64,000 bases of DNA from an uncultured Flavobacteriia bacterium (GTDB lineage: Bacteria; Bacteroidota; Bacteroidia; Flavobacteriales_D; Crocinitomicaceae), in the NCBI GenBank assembly GCA_937975705.1, contig CALJTX010000020.1, positions 1 to 64,000 of the forward strand. Reading direction: 5' to 3'. A model generated the notes under the pieces. It was given only the letters and a program-made list of their open reading frames with translations, did not search any database and had not been told where the DNA came from. Positions 40,141 to 49,550 of the stretch are shown piece after piece. How positions within the stretch are numbered: the stretch's first letter is position 1; every line of letters begins with the position of its first letter. A program made the position numbers and the translations under genes.

Positions 40141-42780
40141 ATGTGGAGTAGAGTAGCCAGTTTTATATTAAGAAATCGCTTGTTTGTATTGGCCATTATC
40201 GGTATTATCACCGTGTTTTTTGGCTACTACGCTGTTACTTCACTCAAGGTAGACAACCGTTTTGGCAACACCCTGCCTAAAGACGACCCTATCCAAATGG
40301 ACTACGAAAAGTTCAAATTACAATTTGGAGAAGATGGTTCTACTTTGGTCATTGCCGTCCAGACCGATTCACTTTACACCGAAGAAAATTTCAAAAAGTG
40401 GCGAGAACTTGGTTACCAAATCCTAAAAATTAAAGGTGTAGACAACGTTGTATCAGAAGCCACACTTTTTGGCATCACCAACAACATCAAGAAAAACGAA
40501 TTTGAAATTCACCGCATTTTTTCCGACACCACCTTTCGAGACAAATCAATAACAGACGTCCGTAAGGAAATTCGCAAAAATCCAATTTATCGAGGTTTGC
40601 TTTACAACGACACCAGCAATGTGTCTTTGTTAATGATCGGCATCGATGAAAAAGTACTGTCAAATCCTAAGAAATCAGGGGTGGTGCTTAAAATTGAAGC
40701 GCTTGCCGACAAATACGAAAAACACTTTGGGAAAGTCTATTTTGCCGGCCTACCGCATATTCGTGTAGTTGTCGGAAGGCGCATCGTATCTGAAATGTAT
40801 ATTTTCTTGGGGCTTTCAATTTTCGCATCGTCGCTGCTACTCTTCATCTTTTTTAGATCGCTTTATGTCGTCTTGCTTTGCAACACTGTCGTGGCCATTT
40901 CTGTGATTTGGGCCTTGGGTAGTATTGCCTTTTTGGGTTACGAACTTTCCATCATCATGGCGCTTGTGCCGCCGCTCTTGATTGTCATCGGGGTGCCCAA
41001 CTGTGTCTTTCTCATTACGCGCTATCACCAAGAATTTGTGCGGCTCGACAACAAAATGCGCTCTTTATTTGTCATGGTCAAGCGCATTGGTTCGGTAACC
41101 TTCTTGACCAACCTCACTACTGCGGTCGGCTTTGTTACCTTCACCAGTTCAGACAAACTTGCACAATTTGGTATCATTTCAAGTTGGAATATCATGGTGG
41201 TTTTTGTGCTCTCACTGGCCATAATTCCAATTCTTGCCTCTTTTGCCAAGCCACCAAAACCGCGCCACCTCAAGCACCTCAGTCGCGTATATTCTCAAGG
41301 CTTTATTGAGTTCATCGTTAAGCTCGTGACCAAATACCGCCCATGGATTTATGTCTCCTCCATATTGCTGGTTATTTTCAGCCTCTATGGCATGACCAAA
41401 ATCATTTCTACAGGAAACATCACTAGTGATTTACCTTCTGACGACCCTATTTTACTCGATCTCAAATTTGTGGAGCGCAATTTTGGCGGCTCTATTCCTT
41501 TTGAAATTACGGTCAACTACAAAGAGAAAGGTCGTCTTTTCAATGTCGAAACGATGCGCAAAGTGGAAGAAATACAAAACACTTTTGCCAAAGACACGCT
41601 CTTCTCCAAAAGTATTTCTTACGTAGACCTCATCAAGTCTATCAATATGGCATACCACGGTGGTGACCCGAGTAAATATACGCTCATCTCCAACCGCGAC
41701 AAACTTCGCCTCAAAAAATACATCGACAAGCTCGACATGAGTAGTCTCAATGGTGGTTCTATTTCGCTTAAAAACTTAGTGGATACCAGCAAAACCACAC
41801 TGCGCATCCGCATGCAAATGAAAGACCTCAGCGTAGACAAAGTGGGGCCGGCACTCGATGCACTCAAAATTAAGACCAACAAAATTCTCAACCCAGACCA
41901 ACAAACCCTAGACCGTCTTTACACTAAAATTTCGAAAGGCAACACGGCGGCGCTGGATAGCATCATTTACGAACACACTGGCGTATTCAATAGCCTGACC
42001 GCACTTGTTTCAAAAGGCAACGACGAAAAACAGATGGCCTTTGACATGGACCCTGAAAAAATCAAGGCCTACGCTGGCACCCCTCAATTCAATAAAAACC
42101 TCAAAAGAGCGATTGCTGCAGAACAATACGATCTCATTTTTACGGGGATTAAAGTCGTTCAAACAGAAGGCACCAAATACCTTTTTGTGAACCTGCTACA
42201 AAGCCTCATCTTCGCGATCATCTCTATTGCCATCATGATGGCATTCTTGTTCCGCTCCATGCGCATTATTATGGTGTCCATGATTCCGAACATCATTCCA
42301 TTGCTCTTTACAGCGGGTATTATGGGTTATTTTCAGATACCGCTCAAGCCATCAACTATTCTCGTTTTTGGTATTGCACTAGGGATTACCGTAGACAACG
42401 CCATTCTCTTCCTTGGGAAGTACCGAAATGAGCTCAAACAACATGGTTGGGATGTGCGTTTTGCGATCCTGCACTCTTTGCGCGAAACCGGTTTAGGTAT
42501 TTTCTACACCTCTGTGATTTTATTCTTCGGCTTCTTGATGTTTGTGTTCTCGCAATTCGGCGGCACTAAGGCGCTGGGGCTTTTGGTATCAATTACCATT
42601 ATGGTTGGTATGGCCACCAACTTGATCATCTTGCCAGCGCTGCTTTTAACGCTAGAACGTAAATTCAGCATGCGCTCTTTCCAAGAGCCTTTCTTTGATA
42701 TCTACAACGAAGAAACAGACTACGACATCGACAAACTCGAGATTGAGTTTGCAGAAGAAGAAGAAAAAAGTAAGAATTAA
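40141..42780 (+). CDS. RND/MMPL-family membrane transporter
   Basis: An 879-residue inner-membrane protein with two homologous halves. Each has one N-terminal helix (about 13-33 and about 400-420), a large periplasmic domain, then five more helices, about 12 in all. Similar sequence starts both periplasmic parts: LKVDNRFGNTLPKDDPIQMD and ISTGNITSDLPSDDPILLDL. Helix 4-type GIALGITVDNAILFLGKYRNE fits the MMPL/HpnN/patched-like group, which moves lipids or hydrophobic molecules. The substrate is unknown; carotenoid or outer-membrane lipid is possible. No membrane-fusion or TolC-like partner is adjacent. Its stop shares TTAA with paaZ. Confidence 0.88.
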   Translation: MWSRVASFILRNRLFVLAIIGIITVFFGYYAVTSLKVDNRFGNTLPKDDPIQMDYEKFKLQFGEDGSTLVIAVQTDSLYTEENFKKWRELGYQILKIKGVDNVVSEATLFGITNNIKKNEFEIHRIFSDTTFRDKSITDVRKEIRKNPIYRGLLYNDTSNVSLLMIGIDEKVLSNPKKSGVVLKIEALADKYEKHFGKVYFAGLPHIRVVVGRRIVSEMYIFLGLSIFASSLLLFIFFRSLYVVLLCNTVVAISVIWALGSIAFLGYELSIIMALVPPLLIVIGVPNCVFLITRYHQEFVRLDNKMRSLFVMVKRIGSVTFLTNLTTAVGFVTFTSSDKLAQFGIISSWNIMVVFVLSLAIIPILASFAKPPKPRHLKHLSRVYSQGFIEFIVKLVTKYRPWIYVSSILLVIFSLYGMTKIISTGNITSDLPSDDPILLDLKFVERNFGGSIPFEITVNYKEKGRLFNVETMRKVEEIQNTFAKDTLFSKSISYVDLIKSINMAYHGGDPSKYTLISNRDKLRLKKYIDKLDMSSLNGGSISLKNLVDTSKTTLRIRMQMKDLSVDKVGPALDALKIKTNKILNPDQQTLDRLYTKISKGNTAALDSIIYEHTGVFNSLTALVSKGNDEKQMAFDMDPEKIKAYAGTPQFNKNLKRAIAAEQYDLIFTGIKVVQTEGTKYLFVNLLQSLIFAIISIAIMMAFLFRSMRIIMVSMIPNIIPLLFTAGIMGYFQIPLKPSTILVFGIALGITVDNAILFLGKYRNELKQHGWDVRFAILHSLRETGLGIFYTSVILFFGFLMFVFSQFGGTKALGLLVSITIMVGMATNLIILPALLLTLERKFSMRSFQEPFFDIYNEETDYDIDKLEIEFAEEEEKSKN

Positions 42781-44822
42781 GCGTCTGTAAGTTTTTTCAC
42801 CATTGTCAAGATGGTAGCTAACGCAACTGTTTCTCCGGTTTCGTCATAGACATCTACCAAAAACTTCACAATACCTTTAGCGATATCCTCTTCAGAGCGC
42901 TTCTCTTGATCAATTTTTTCTTTAACAGTAAAACGCACACCAATAGTTGCGCCAGGGTAAACAGGCTTGGTAAAACGCGCCTCTTCAATTCCGTAGTTCA
43001 ATAATACAGGGCCTTTCTTTGGATCTACAAATAAACCTGCGGCTTTGGATAGAATAAAATAACCGTGGGCTACGCGGCGCTCAAAGATGGTGCCTTCAAG
43101 AGAAGTAGCATCCATGTGGGCATAAAAGTTATCACCTGAGACATTTGCAAAATTAACGATGTCGGCATCGGTCACGGTATGCTTGTGGGTAAATACCGTT
43201 TCACCAACTACTAATTCTTCAAAATGCTTCCTGAATACATGTGGTTGTGCTTCGGGCATGGCCGAACCTACCTGAAACTGCTGGGTAATGGCTGTAATGG
43301 TGCTTGGATGGCCTTGGATCGCTGTGCGTTGCAAATAATGCAATACACCTCGCTTGCCACCCATTTCTTCGCCGCCACCAGCTCTACCTGGGCCGCCATG
43401 TGTTAGTAAGGGCATTGGTGAACCATGACCCGTGCTTTCTTTAGCACAGTCTTTATTGAGTACGAGGATGCGGCCGTGCATACTGGCTGCGCCAACCACA
43501 TAATCAACTGCTTCCGTATTACTTGGCGTAACAATGGAAGAAACCAAAGAACCCTTGCCCATTTTGGCAAGTTCAATAGCTGCAGCCATGTCTTTATATG
43601 GCATAATGGTGGCTACGGGTCCGAATGCTTCAATGTCGTGTACCGCAGTTGAAGTAAAAGGATTTTCATTGCGGAACAATACAGGCGGGAAAAACGCACC
43701 CGCTTCTTTGTTGGCGCCGACCACTTCAAAATCGTCTAAATTGCCGAACACAATTTGTTGAGATTGCGCAAGAAGGTCCACATTGGCGCGCACTCTTTCT
43801 ACTTGTAATTTGGTAGCTAGCGCGCCCATTCTGACACCCTCGGTTGCGGGGTCTCCAATTTTAGTGGTGGCCAAACGTGCAGCAATAGCCCCCTGCACCT
43901 CATCTAATAGGTTTTCAGGAACAATAATGCGGCGAACTGCTGTACATTTTTGGCCCGCTTTGATCGTCATTTCTTTGACGCATTCTTTTACGAATAAATC
44001 AAACTCTTCGGTGCCCGGAACGGCTGCTTCGCCGAGAACAGTGGCGTTAAGGGAGTCCGCTTCTAAATTAAAGCTGACGCTTTGTTCGGCAATGCGCGGC
44101 AAGCCTTTGAGCAACTTACCAGTTGCAGCGCTTCCGGTAAACGTAACCACATCTCTTGCGTCTACGGTATCCAAAATGCCGCGCCCAAGACCACAAATGA
44201 GCTGAAGTGCACCTTCAGGTAAAATTTTGGAATCGATGATGTCTCTAACCATCACTTCAGTCAAGAAACAAGTATATTCAGATGGCTTCACCACTGCGGG
44301 AACACCAGCCATTAAATTGACCGCGATTTTTTCGAGCATGCCCCAAATCGGGAAATTGAAAGCATTGATATGTACCGCAACACCCTCTTTTGGAACCATG
44401 ATGTGGTGACCAATAAAGCTGCCGTTTTTAGAAAGCGGAGCGGCAACACCATCTACATAATACGGTAAATCCGGAAACTGACGGCGCAAGCTCGCATTGG
44501 CAAATAAGTTGCCAATACCTCCTTCGATGTCTATCCAAGAATCAATTTTTGTAGCGCCGGTGAGCGCAGAAATCTCATAATACTTTGCTTTGCGCTCCAT
44601 TAAGAACAAAGCCAATGCTTTGAGCATGCGGCCGCGTTCTTGAAAGGTCATTTTACGCAACGCATATCCTTTTTGTCTTGCGTAAGTCAAGACCTCTGCA
44701 AAGTCAAGGCCTGCACTAGAAGCTTCTCCGATTTGCACTCCGGTGAGCGCATTGAATAAAGGGGTTTCTACTCCTTGGCCATCGACCCATTGTCCGAGAA
44801 TGTAATTTTGAAAACGTTGCAT
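42777..44822 (-). CDS. paaZ: PaaZ-type bifunctional aldehyde dehydrogenase / enoyl-CoA hydratase
   Basis: A 681-residue fusion. Residues ~1-520 are an aldehyde dehydrogenase, with the nucleophile Cys in IKAGQKCTAVRRIIVPENL and Glu in FNLEADSLN. Residues ~540-681 are a MaoC-like hot-dog hydratase (NFYAHMDATSLEGTIFERRV, then AHGYFILSKAAG). In phenylacetate degradation PaaZ opens the oxepin-CoA ring and oxidises the aldehyde. No other paa gene is in the window, so the substrate here may be another ring- or aldehyde-CoA. It lies 6 bp after rseP and its stop overlaps the RND transporter gene by 4 bp. Confidence 0.92.
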   Translation of the reverse strand: MQRFQNYILGQWVDGQGVETPLFNALTGVQIGEASSAGLDFAEVLTYARQKGYALRKMTFQERGRMLKALALFLMERKAKYYEISALTGATKIDSWIDIEGGIGNLFANASLRRQFPDLPYYVDGVAAPLSKNGSFIGHHIMVPKEGVAVHINAFNFPIWGMLEKIAVNLMAGVPAVVKPSEYTCFLTEVMVRDIIDSKILPEGALQLICGLGRGILDTVDARDVVTFTGSAATGKLLKGLPRIAEQSVSFNLEADSLNATVLGEAAVPGTEEFDLFVKECVKEMTIKAGQKCTAVRRIIVPENLLDEVQGAIAARLATTKIGDPATEGVRMGALATKLQVERVRANVDLLAQSQQIVFGNLDDFEVVGANKEAGAFFPPVLFRNENPFTSTAVHDIEAFGPVATIMPYKDMAAAIELAKMGKGSLVSSIVTPSNTEAVDYVVGAASMHGRILVLNKDCAKESTGHGSPMPLLTHGGPGRAGGGEEMGGKRGVLHYLQRTAIQGHPSTITAITQQFQVGSAMPEAQPHVFRKHFEELVVGETVFTHKHTVTDADIVNFANVSGDNFYAHMDATSLEGTIFERRVAHGYFILSKAAGLFVDPKKGPVLLNYGIEEARFTKPVYPGATIGVRFTVKEKIDQEKRSEEDIAKGIVKFLVDVYDETGETVALATILTMVKKLTDA

Positions 44823-44828
44823 AGCAGA

Positions 44829-46232
44829 TTATTTGATTAACCAACGTACTAAGTCAGCACCATTGGCATAGACCATCAATGAAAGCAATAAGAAAATGCC
44901 GATATATTGTGCCACCTCTAATACTTTTTGAGGCGCTTCTTTACCGGTAATCATTTCATATAATAAGAAAACAACATGGCCGCCATCGAGTGCCGGAATC
45001 GGCAAAATATTCATGAAAGCCAAAATAATTGATAACAAGGCTGTGGTTAACCAGAAGGTGTGCCAATCCCACAATGGTGGAAACATATTGCCGATCGAAG
45101 CGAAACCACCAATTTGGGTGGCGCCTTTTTTGGTGAAAACGAATTTGAATTGGCTCACGTAGTCAGATAAAGTGTTGTAGCCATATCCCATTCCAATGCT
45201 TACGCTTTGTGCAAAACCATATTTTTTATCCGAAATCGCTTTTCGGTCTATGAATTCTGAATTGGCCATGATGCCGATCGTGCCGTTTGACTTCACTTTG
45301 ACATCAAGTGTGATCGTGTCTTTTGAATTCCCCTTTCTGGCAACCTTTATGGCAACCTTCTCATTCTTGTGGGCAAAAAGCTCCGCTTGAAACTCGTCAT
45401 AGTAGCGAATGACCTTTCCATTGACTTCATAAACGTGATCTTTTGCTTTGAGCCCTGCGCGCAGTGCTGGAGAATCTTTACTCACCTCAGCCACTTTGAG
45501 TGAGTTAGAGCGCAAAGAAAATGCAGGCAAAGCTCCTGCTTCAAATAATTTTTGATCGATGTCAGCAGGAAGTTTGAGGTGCGCGATGGTTCCGTCTGGG
45601 TGTTGAACGGTGATTTGCTGCGCGCCACGCAATAAAATTGCCTTATTGATCTCGTCTAAATTGAGGGGTTTCTTTCCTTCAATGGTCAAGACTTTATCTC
45701 CAGAGTAAATGCCGTATTTTGCCATGTAAGGATGCACACCCAAGCCATCTTTCAACTTGTTTTGATCCAGCGTCATTTGACCCCAAGCAAAGACAACTCC
45801 AATATAAATAATGAAACCCAAAACCAAGTTAACTGTGACGCCACCAATCATAATAATGAGGCGCTGCCACGGTTTTTTGCTTCTGAATTCCCAAGGCTGC
45901 GGTTCGTTTTTGAGTTGTTCGGTGTCCATGGATTCATCGATCATGCCAGCGATTTTGACATAACCTCCGAGCGGCACCCAACCTATTCCCCACTCTGTAC
46001 TATCTGGGTCTTCAGACCATTCAGTCGGAGAAGACTTACTGAACCAAGATTTTTTCTTTTGGCCATTGACGCGTTTCCAACGGAAAAAAGAAAAATACGG
46101 ATTGAAGAAAAGATAAAATTTCTCAACTCTTGTCTTGAATAATTTTGCCGGAATAAAATGACCAAACTCGTGTAGGGTAACGAGGATGGCTAGTGAGGTG
46201 ATGAGCTGAGCTGCTTTGATTAGAATTTCCAT
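44829..46232 (-). CDS. rseP: RIP metalloprotease RseP (site-2 protease)
   Basis: Intramembrane zinc protease that cuts membrane-anchored regulators such as anti-sigma factors. The 467 residues have the active site HEFGH at 21-25 in the first helix, the FxxG-like WVPLGGYVKIAG, a PDZ domain (about 225-320), and the second metal site NILPIPALDGGHVVF near 410. Slightly long for the family because of an insertion at about 50-75 (KKSWFSKSSPTEWSEDPDST). It lies 38 bp after polA and 6 bp before paaZ. A candidate client, the membrane partner of the ECF sigma factor, is encoded at 21750-22586 (inference). Confidence 0.95.
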   Translation of the reverse strand: MEILIKAAQLITSLAILVTLHEFGHFIPAKLFKTRVEKFYLFFNPYFSFFRWKRVNGQKKKSWFSKSSPTEWSEDPDSTEWGIGWVPLGGYVKIAGMIDESMDTEQLKNEPQPWEFRSKKPWQRLIIMIGGVTVNLVLGFIIYIGVVFAWGQMTLDQNKLKDGLGVHPYMAKYGIYSGDKVLTIEGKKPLNLDEINKAILLRGAQQITVQHPDGTIAHLKLPADIDQKLFEAGALPAFSLRSNSLKVAEVSKDSPALRAGLKAKDHVYEVNGKVIRYYDEFQAELFAHKNEKVAIKVARKGNSKDTITLDVKVKSNGTIGIMANSEFIDRKAISDKKYGFAQSVSIGMGYGYNTLSDYVSQFKFVFTKKGATQIGGFASIGNMFPPLWDWHTFWLTTALLSIILAFMNILPIPALDGGHVVFLLYEMITGKEAPQKVLEVAQYIGIFLLLSLMVYANGADLVRWLIK

Positions 46233-46270
46233 TTTGTATTTTAAGAGTTACAAAGATACCTTAAGTTTAT

Positions 46271-49078
46271 TTAGTGGGCCTCGAGCCAATTCGGTGCTGT
46301 TTTCATTTCTACCTCCATCGGCACTTCCATTGAAACAGCTTCTTCCATAGCTTTTTTGACCAATTGTTGCATGTGTTCAATTTCGTTTATGTGCACATCA
46401 AATACAAGTTCATCGTGTACTTGTAAAATCATTTTTGATTGCAGTTTTTCTTTTCCCATGGCGCGGTGAACAGCAACCATGGCCAACTTGATGATGTCTG
46501 CAGCCGAACCCTGTATAGGGGCATTAATAGCGTTTCGCTCTGCAAAACCACGCACTACTGCATTGGCAGAATGAATGTCCGGTAAATAACGGCGACGCTT
46601 CAAGATGGTTTCTACATAACCCAATTCTCTAGCCTGAGCAATGACTTTATCCATGTACGTTTTGATGGTGCCGTATTGTTCAAAATACGCATCGATAATG
46701 CCTTTTGCTTCGGTGCGTGAAATTTGAAGATTTTGCGACAAACCGAAAGCCGACTGACCATATATAATGCCAAAATTGACTGCTTTAGCCGCGCTACGCT
46801 GTTCTCTTGTGACCTCATCAATAGGCGTGTGAAAAACCTTAGCGGCAGTAGCGGCGTGGATATCGTGGCCACTTTTGAATGCAGCGATCATGTTCGGGTC
46901 GCCAGAAAGTGCGGCAATAATGCGCAATTCTATCTGCGAGTAATCTACCGCCATAAGCTGAAAATCTGCCGATCGGGCCACAAAAGCGCGGCGGATTTCT
47001 CTGCCTTTGGCAGAACGCACAGGAATATTCTGCAAATTGGGGTTGTTTGAACTCAGACGACCCGTTGCAGTGACAGTTTGCATGAAATTCGTGTGGATGC
47101 GGCCGTCAATAGGGTCGCAAAGCGTTGGCAGCGGATCGACGTATGTACTCTTGAGCTTGCGCAATTGGCGGTACTCTAAAATATGACCAATGATTGGATG
47201 GTCGTGTTCGTGTTTTTGAAGGATGTCTTCTGAAGTGGCATATTGACCTGTTTTGGTCTTTTTTGCCTTGCTCGAAATTTGTAGTTTTTCAAAGAGTATT
47301 TCACCGAGTTGTTTGGGTGAATCTAGGTTGAACGCCTCACCTGCGAGCGTTTTAATTTGCTGATCTAAATCAATAAGGCGCTCATCGAGTTCTTTTGAAA
47401 ACGCATGTAAAGCGGCCGTGTCAATTGCAATTCCTTCTTGTTCGATGTCCTTTAGCACCCTTACAAGCGGCATTTCTACGTCGTAAAAAAGGTGGTGGAG
47501 GTGTGGTTTTTCGATTTCCGGCTCGAGTAGTTTTTTGAGCTGAAAAGTTATGTCGGCATCTTCGCAAGCGTAATCTTTGATTTGCGCCGGGGTCAGGTCT
47601 GCCATGTTTCCTTGGTTCTTTCCTTTTTTTCCGAGCAGCGTTTCAATAGAAACCGGTTGGTAATTGAGGTAGTAGGTGGCAAGAAAATCCATGCCTTGCT
47701 TAGACTCCGGATTGATCAGGTACTGAGCAATCATGGTGTCAAAAAGCGGACCTTTGAGTTCAATGCCATAGCGGTGCAACACCTTTAAATCGTACTTCAT
47801 GTTGTGTGCGATTTTTTCAATGGAGATGTCCTCAAAAACCAAAGCAAACTCGTGAATAATTGCTTTTGCACCTTCAAAATCATTCGGAACAGCTACATAA
47901 AAAGCTTCGCGCGCTTTGTAAGAAAAGGAGAACCCTACTAGATCTGCATGCAATGCATCAATGGAGGTTGTTTCGGTATCAAAGCAAACCTCGCTTTGCA
48001 CCAACAGTAAATCGAGTAATTCTTTTCGTTCCTCAGCAGAGGTAATCAAGTGGTAACTCGGCTTTTCTGTGGCAATCGTTTTATAATTGGCCGTTGGCGT
48101 AGCTTCTTGTGGTTCGAGCATACTTTGCATGCCAAATAAATCGAGCTGGGCTTCTTCTTTTTGTGCAGCGCTCTGCGTGACCACAATTTCTTCGCCAATA
48201 ACGCGCTTGGCAAGTGTTCTAAATTCAAGCTCCGTAAAAATATCTTTCACTGCCTCGGCATTTACCGGACAAACTTCAAGGTCTTTTTCATTGAACTCCA
48301 CAGGCACATCGCAAATAATTGTGGCCAAAGATTTAGACATCAGGCCTTGCTGCTGAAAATTTTCTACGTTTTCTTTTTGCTTGCCTTTGAGCTCGTGCAC
48401 ATGGGCAAACAAACCTTCCATAGAACCATATTTGGCCACCAATACTTTAGCCGTTTTCTCGCCAATGCCTGGAATGCCTGGAATGTTGTCCGAGGCATCG
48501 CCCCACAAACCTAAAATATCAATGACCTGCGCTGGGTTGCTGATCTCAAACTTTTCACAAACCTCCTTTACCCCCATAATTTCTGGCGGATTTCCACCTC
48601 GGCCTGGCTTGTACATGAATGTCTGCGGACTCACTAACTGCGCGTAATCTTTATCGGGAGTCATCATGTAGGTGATAAAACCCCTTGGCTCGGCCAGTTT
48701 TGCGACTGTTCCAATGACGTCGTCTGCTTCGAAACCGGCTACTTCTAAAATGGGAATATTGAATGCCTGAACGATTTGCTTAATGGGCTGAATCATGGAG
48801 CGGATATCCTCGGGCATTTGTTCGCGTTGCGCTTTGTATTCAACATATTCTTCTTGGCGTTGCGTAGAGCCACCGGGCGGATCAAAAACCACCGCTATAT
48901 GCGTAGGTTGCTCCGTTTTGAGGATATCTATCAGTACGTTGGTAAAACCAAATGCGGCCGACGTGTTTTCGCCTTTTGAATTGACGCGTGGGTTTTTGGC
49001 AAAAGCGAAATACGCTCTATAAATGAGCGCATACGCATCGAGTAAAAAAAGTTTTTTGGGTGCGGCGGGTGTCAGCAT
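46271..49078 (-). CDS. polA: DNA polymerase I
   Basis: Repair and Okazaki-fragment polymerase. The 935 residues contain three domains: 5'-3' exonuclease (about 1-290; FLLDAYALIYRAYFAF, AGFEADDVIGTVA, DIPGIPGIGEKTA), 3'-5' exonuclease (about 345-530) with an intact DxE motif in VCFDTETTSIDAL, so proofreading is probably active, and the polymerase domain (LMAVDYSQIELRIIAALSGD, KAVNFGIIYGQS, ILQVHDELVFDV). Length is normal. Its ATG overlaps the stop of the upstream lipoprotein gene by one base. Confidence 0.97.
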   Translation of the reverse strand: MLTPAAPKKLFLLDAYALIYRAYFAFAKNPRVNSKGENTSAAFGFTNVLIDILKTEQPTHIAVVFDPPGGSTQRQEEYVEYKAQREQMPEDIRSMIQPIKQIVQAFNIPILEVAGFEADDVIGTVAKLAEPRGFITYMMTPDKDYAQLVSPQTFMYKPGRGGNPPEIMGVKEVCEKFEISNPAQVIDILGLWGDASDNIPGIPGIGEKTAKVLVAKYGSMEGLFAHVHELKGKQKENVENFQQQGLMSKSLATIICDVPVEFNEKDLEVCPVNAEAVKDIFTELEFRTLAKRVIGEEIVVTQSAAQKEEAQLDLFGMQSMLEPQEATPTANYKTIATEKPSYHLITSAEERKELLDLLLVQSEVCFDTETTSIDALHADLVGFSFSYKAREAFYVAVPNDFEGAKAIIHEFALVFEDISIEKIAHNMKYDLKVLHRYGIELKGPLFDTMIAQYLINPESKQGMDFLATYYLNYQPVSIETLLGKKGKNQGNMADLTPAQIKDYACEDADITFQLKKLLEPEIEKPHLHHLFYDVEMPLVRVLKDIEQEGIAIDTAALHAFSKELDERLIDLDQQIKTLAGEAFNLDSPKQLGEILFEKLQISSKAKKTKTGQYATSEDILQKHEHDHPIIGHILEYRQLRKLKSTYVDPLPTLCDPIDGRIHTNFMQTVTATGRLSSNNPNLQNIPVRSAKGREIRRAFVARSADFQLMAVDYSQIELRIIAALSGDPNMIAAFKSGHDIHAATAAKVFHTPIDEVTREQRSAAKAVNFGIIYGQSAFGLSQNLQISRTEAKGIIDAYFEQYGTIKTYMDKVIAQARELGYVETILKRRRYLPDIHSANAVVRGFAERNAINAPIQGSAADIIKLAMVAVHRAMGKEKLQSKMILQVHDELVFDVHINEIEHMQQLVKKAMEEAVSMEVPMEVEMKTAPNWLEAH

Positions 49079-49548
49079 CAGAAAGTAGGAAAGTAAGGTA
49101 TGAACTGAGCAGGTTCTATTTGTGTCTCTTTGGAAATAGGTAGTGATTTATACAAGAACAAAACACCAACAGTAGGATATCCGCTGATTTTAACTTGCAC
49201 CATTGCTTTTTTTGAAGCCTTGTAGGCAGTGGTCATAAAACCTGGCTCCGGAATAATACGCAGTGGAACTTTCAGCTCTGCCTCGCGGTGCGCCTTTATT
49301 TTAATTGGCTCATCGATGTAAAGTTGACCGATTTTTTGCTGATCGATAAAAAGCTCAAAACTGCCTGGCTTCATTTTGACAGGCACCCAAAGTTTATTCT
49401 CCACATGAAAACCTGCTTTGCACTTGATCAGTTGGCCAGTAAATTGCTCCATTTCTGTGCCGTCATAGCTGATCATTTCAATAGGTTCTTCCAAGCTTTT
49501 ACAAGCAACTAAGGTGCACAGTAAAGCAAAAATAAAGAGCTGTTTCAT
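49078..49548 (-). CDS. LEA14-like lipoprotein of unknown function
   Basis: A 156-residue predicted lipoprotein with lipobox LVAC (Cys16 lipidated). The mature part is beta-rich and resembles water-stress/LEA14-type beta-sandwich proteins in outline (FHVENKLWVPVKMKPGSFELFIDQQKIGQLY, with a following HREAELKVPLRI strand), which is a weak fold-level resemblance. It starts 2 bp after the dipeptidase gene and overlaps polA by one base, so all three are co-translated. The function is unknown and the link to polA is probably just operon packing. Confidence 0.65.
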   Translation of the reverse strand: MKQLFIFALLCTLVACKSLEEPIEMISYDGTEMEQFTGQLIKCKAGFHVENKLWVPVKMKPGSFELFIDQQKIGQLYIDEPIKIKAHREAELKVPLRIIPEPGFMTTAYKASKKAMVQVKISGYPTVGVLFLYKSLPISKETQIEPAQFIPYFPTF

Positions 49549-49550
49549 GC

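Noticed and set aside
43783..44205. A 140-codon frame opposite paaZ
   Set aside because: Composition is Ser/Thr/Ala-rich without any domain; paaZ is continuous on the other strand.
48161..48514. A 117-codon plus-strand frame opposite polA
   Set aside because: polA 5'-3' exonuclease motifs are intact on the minus strand; no support for the opposite frame.
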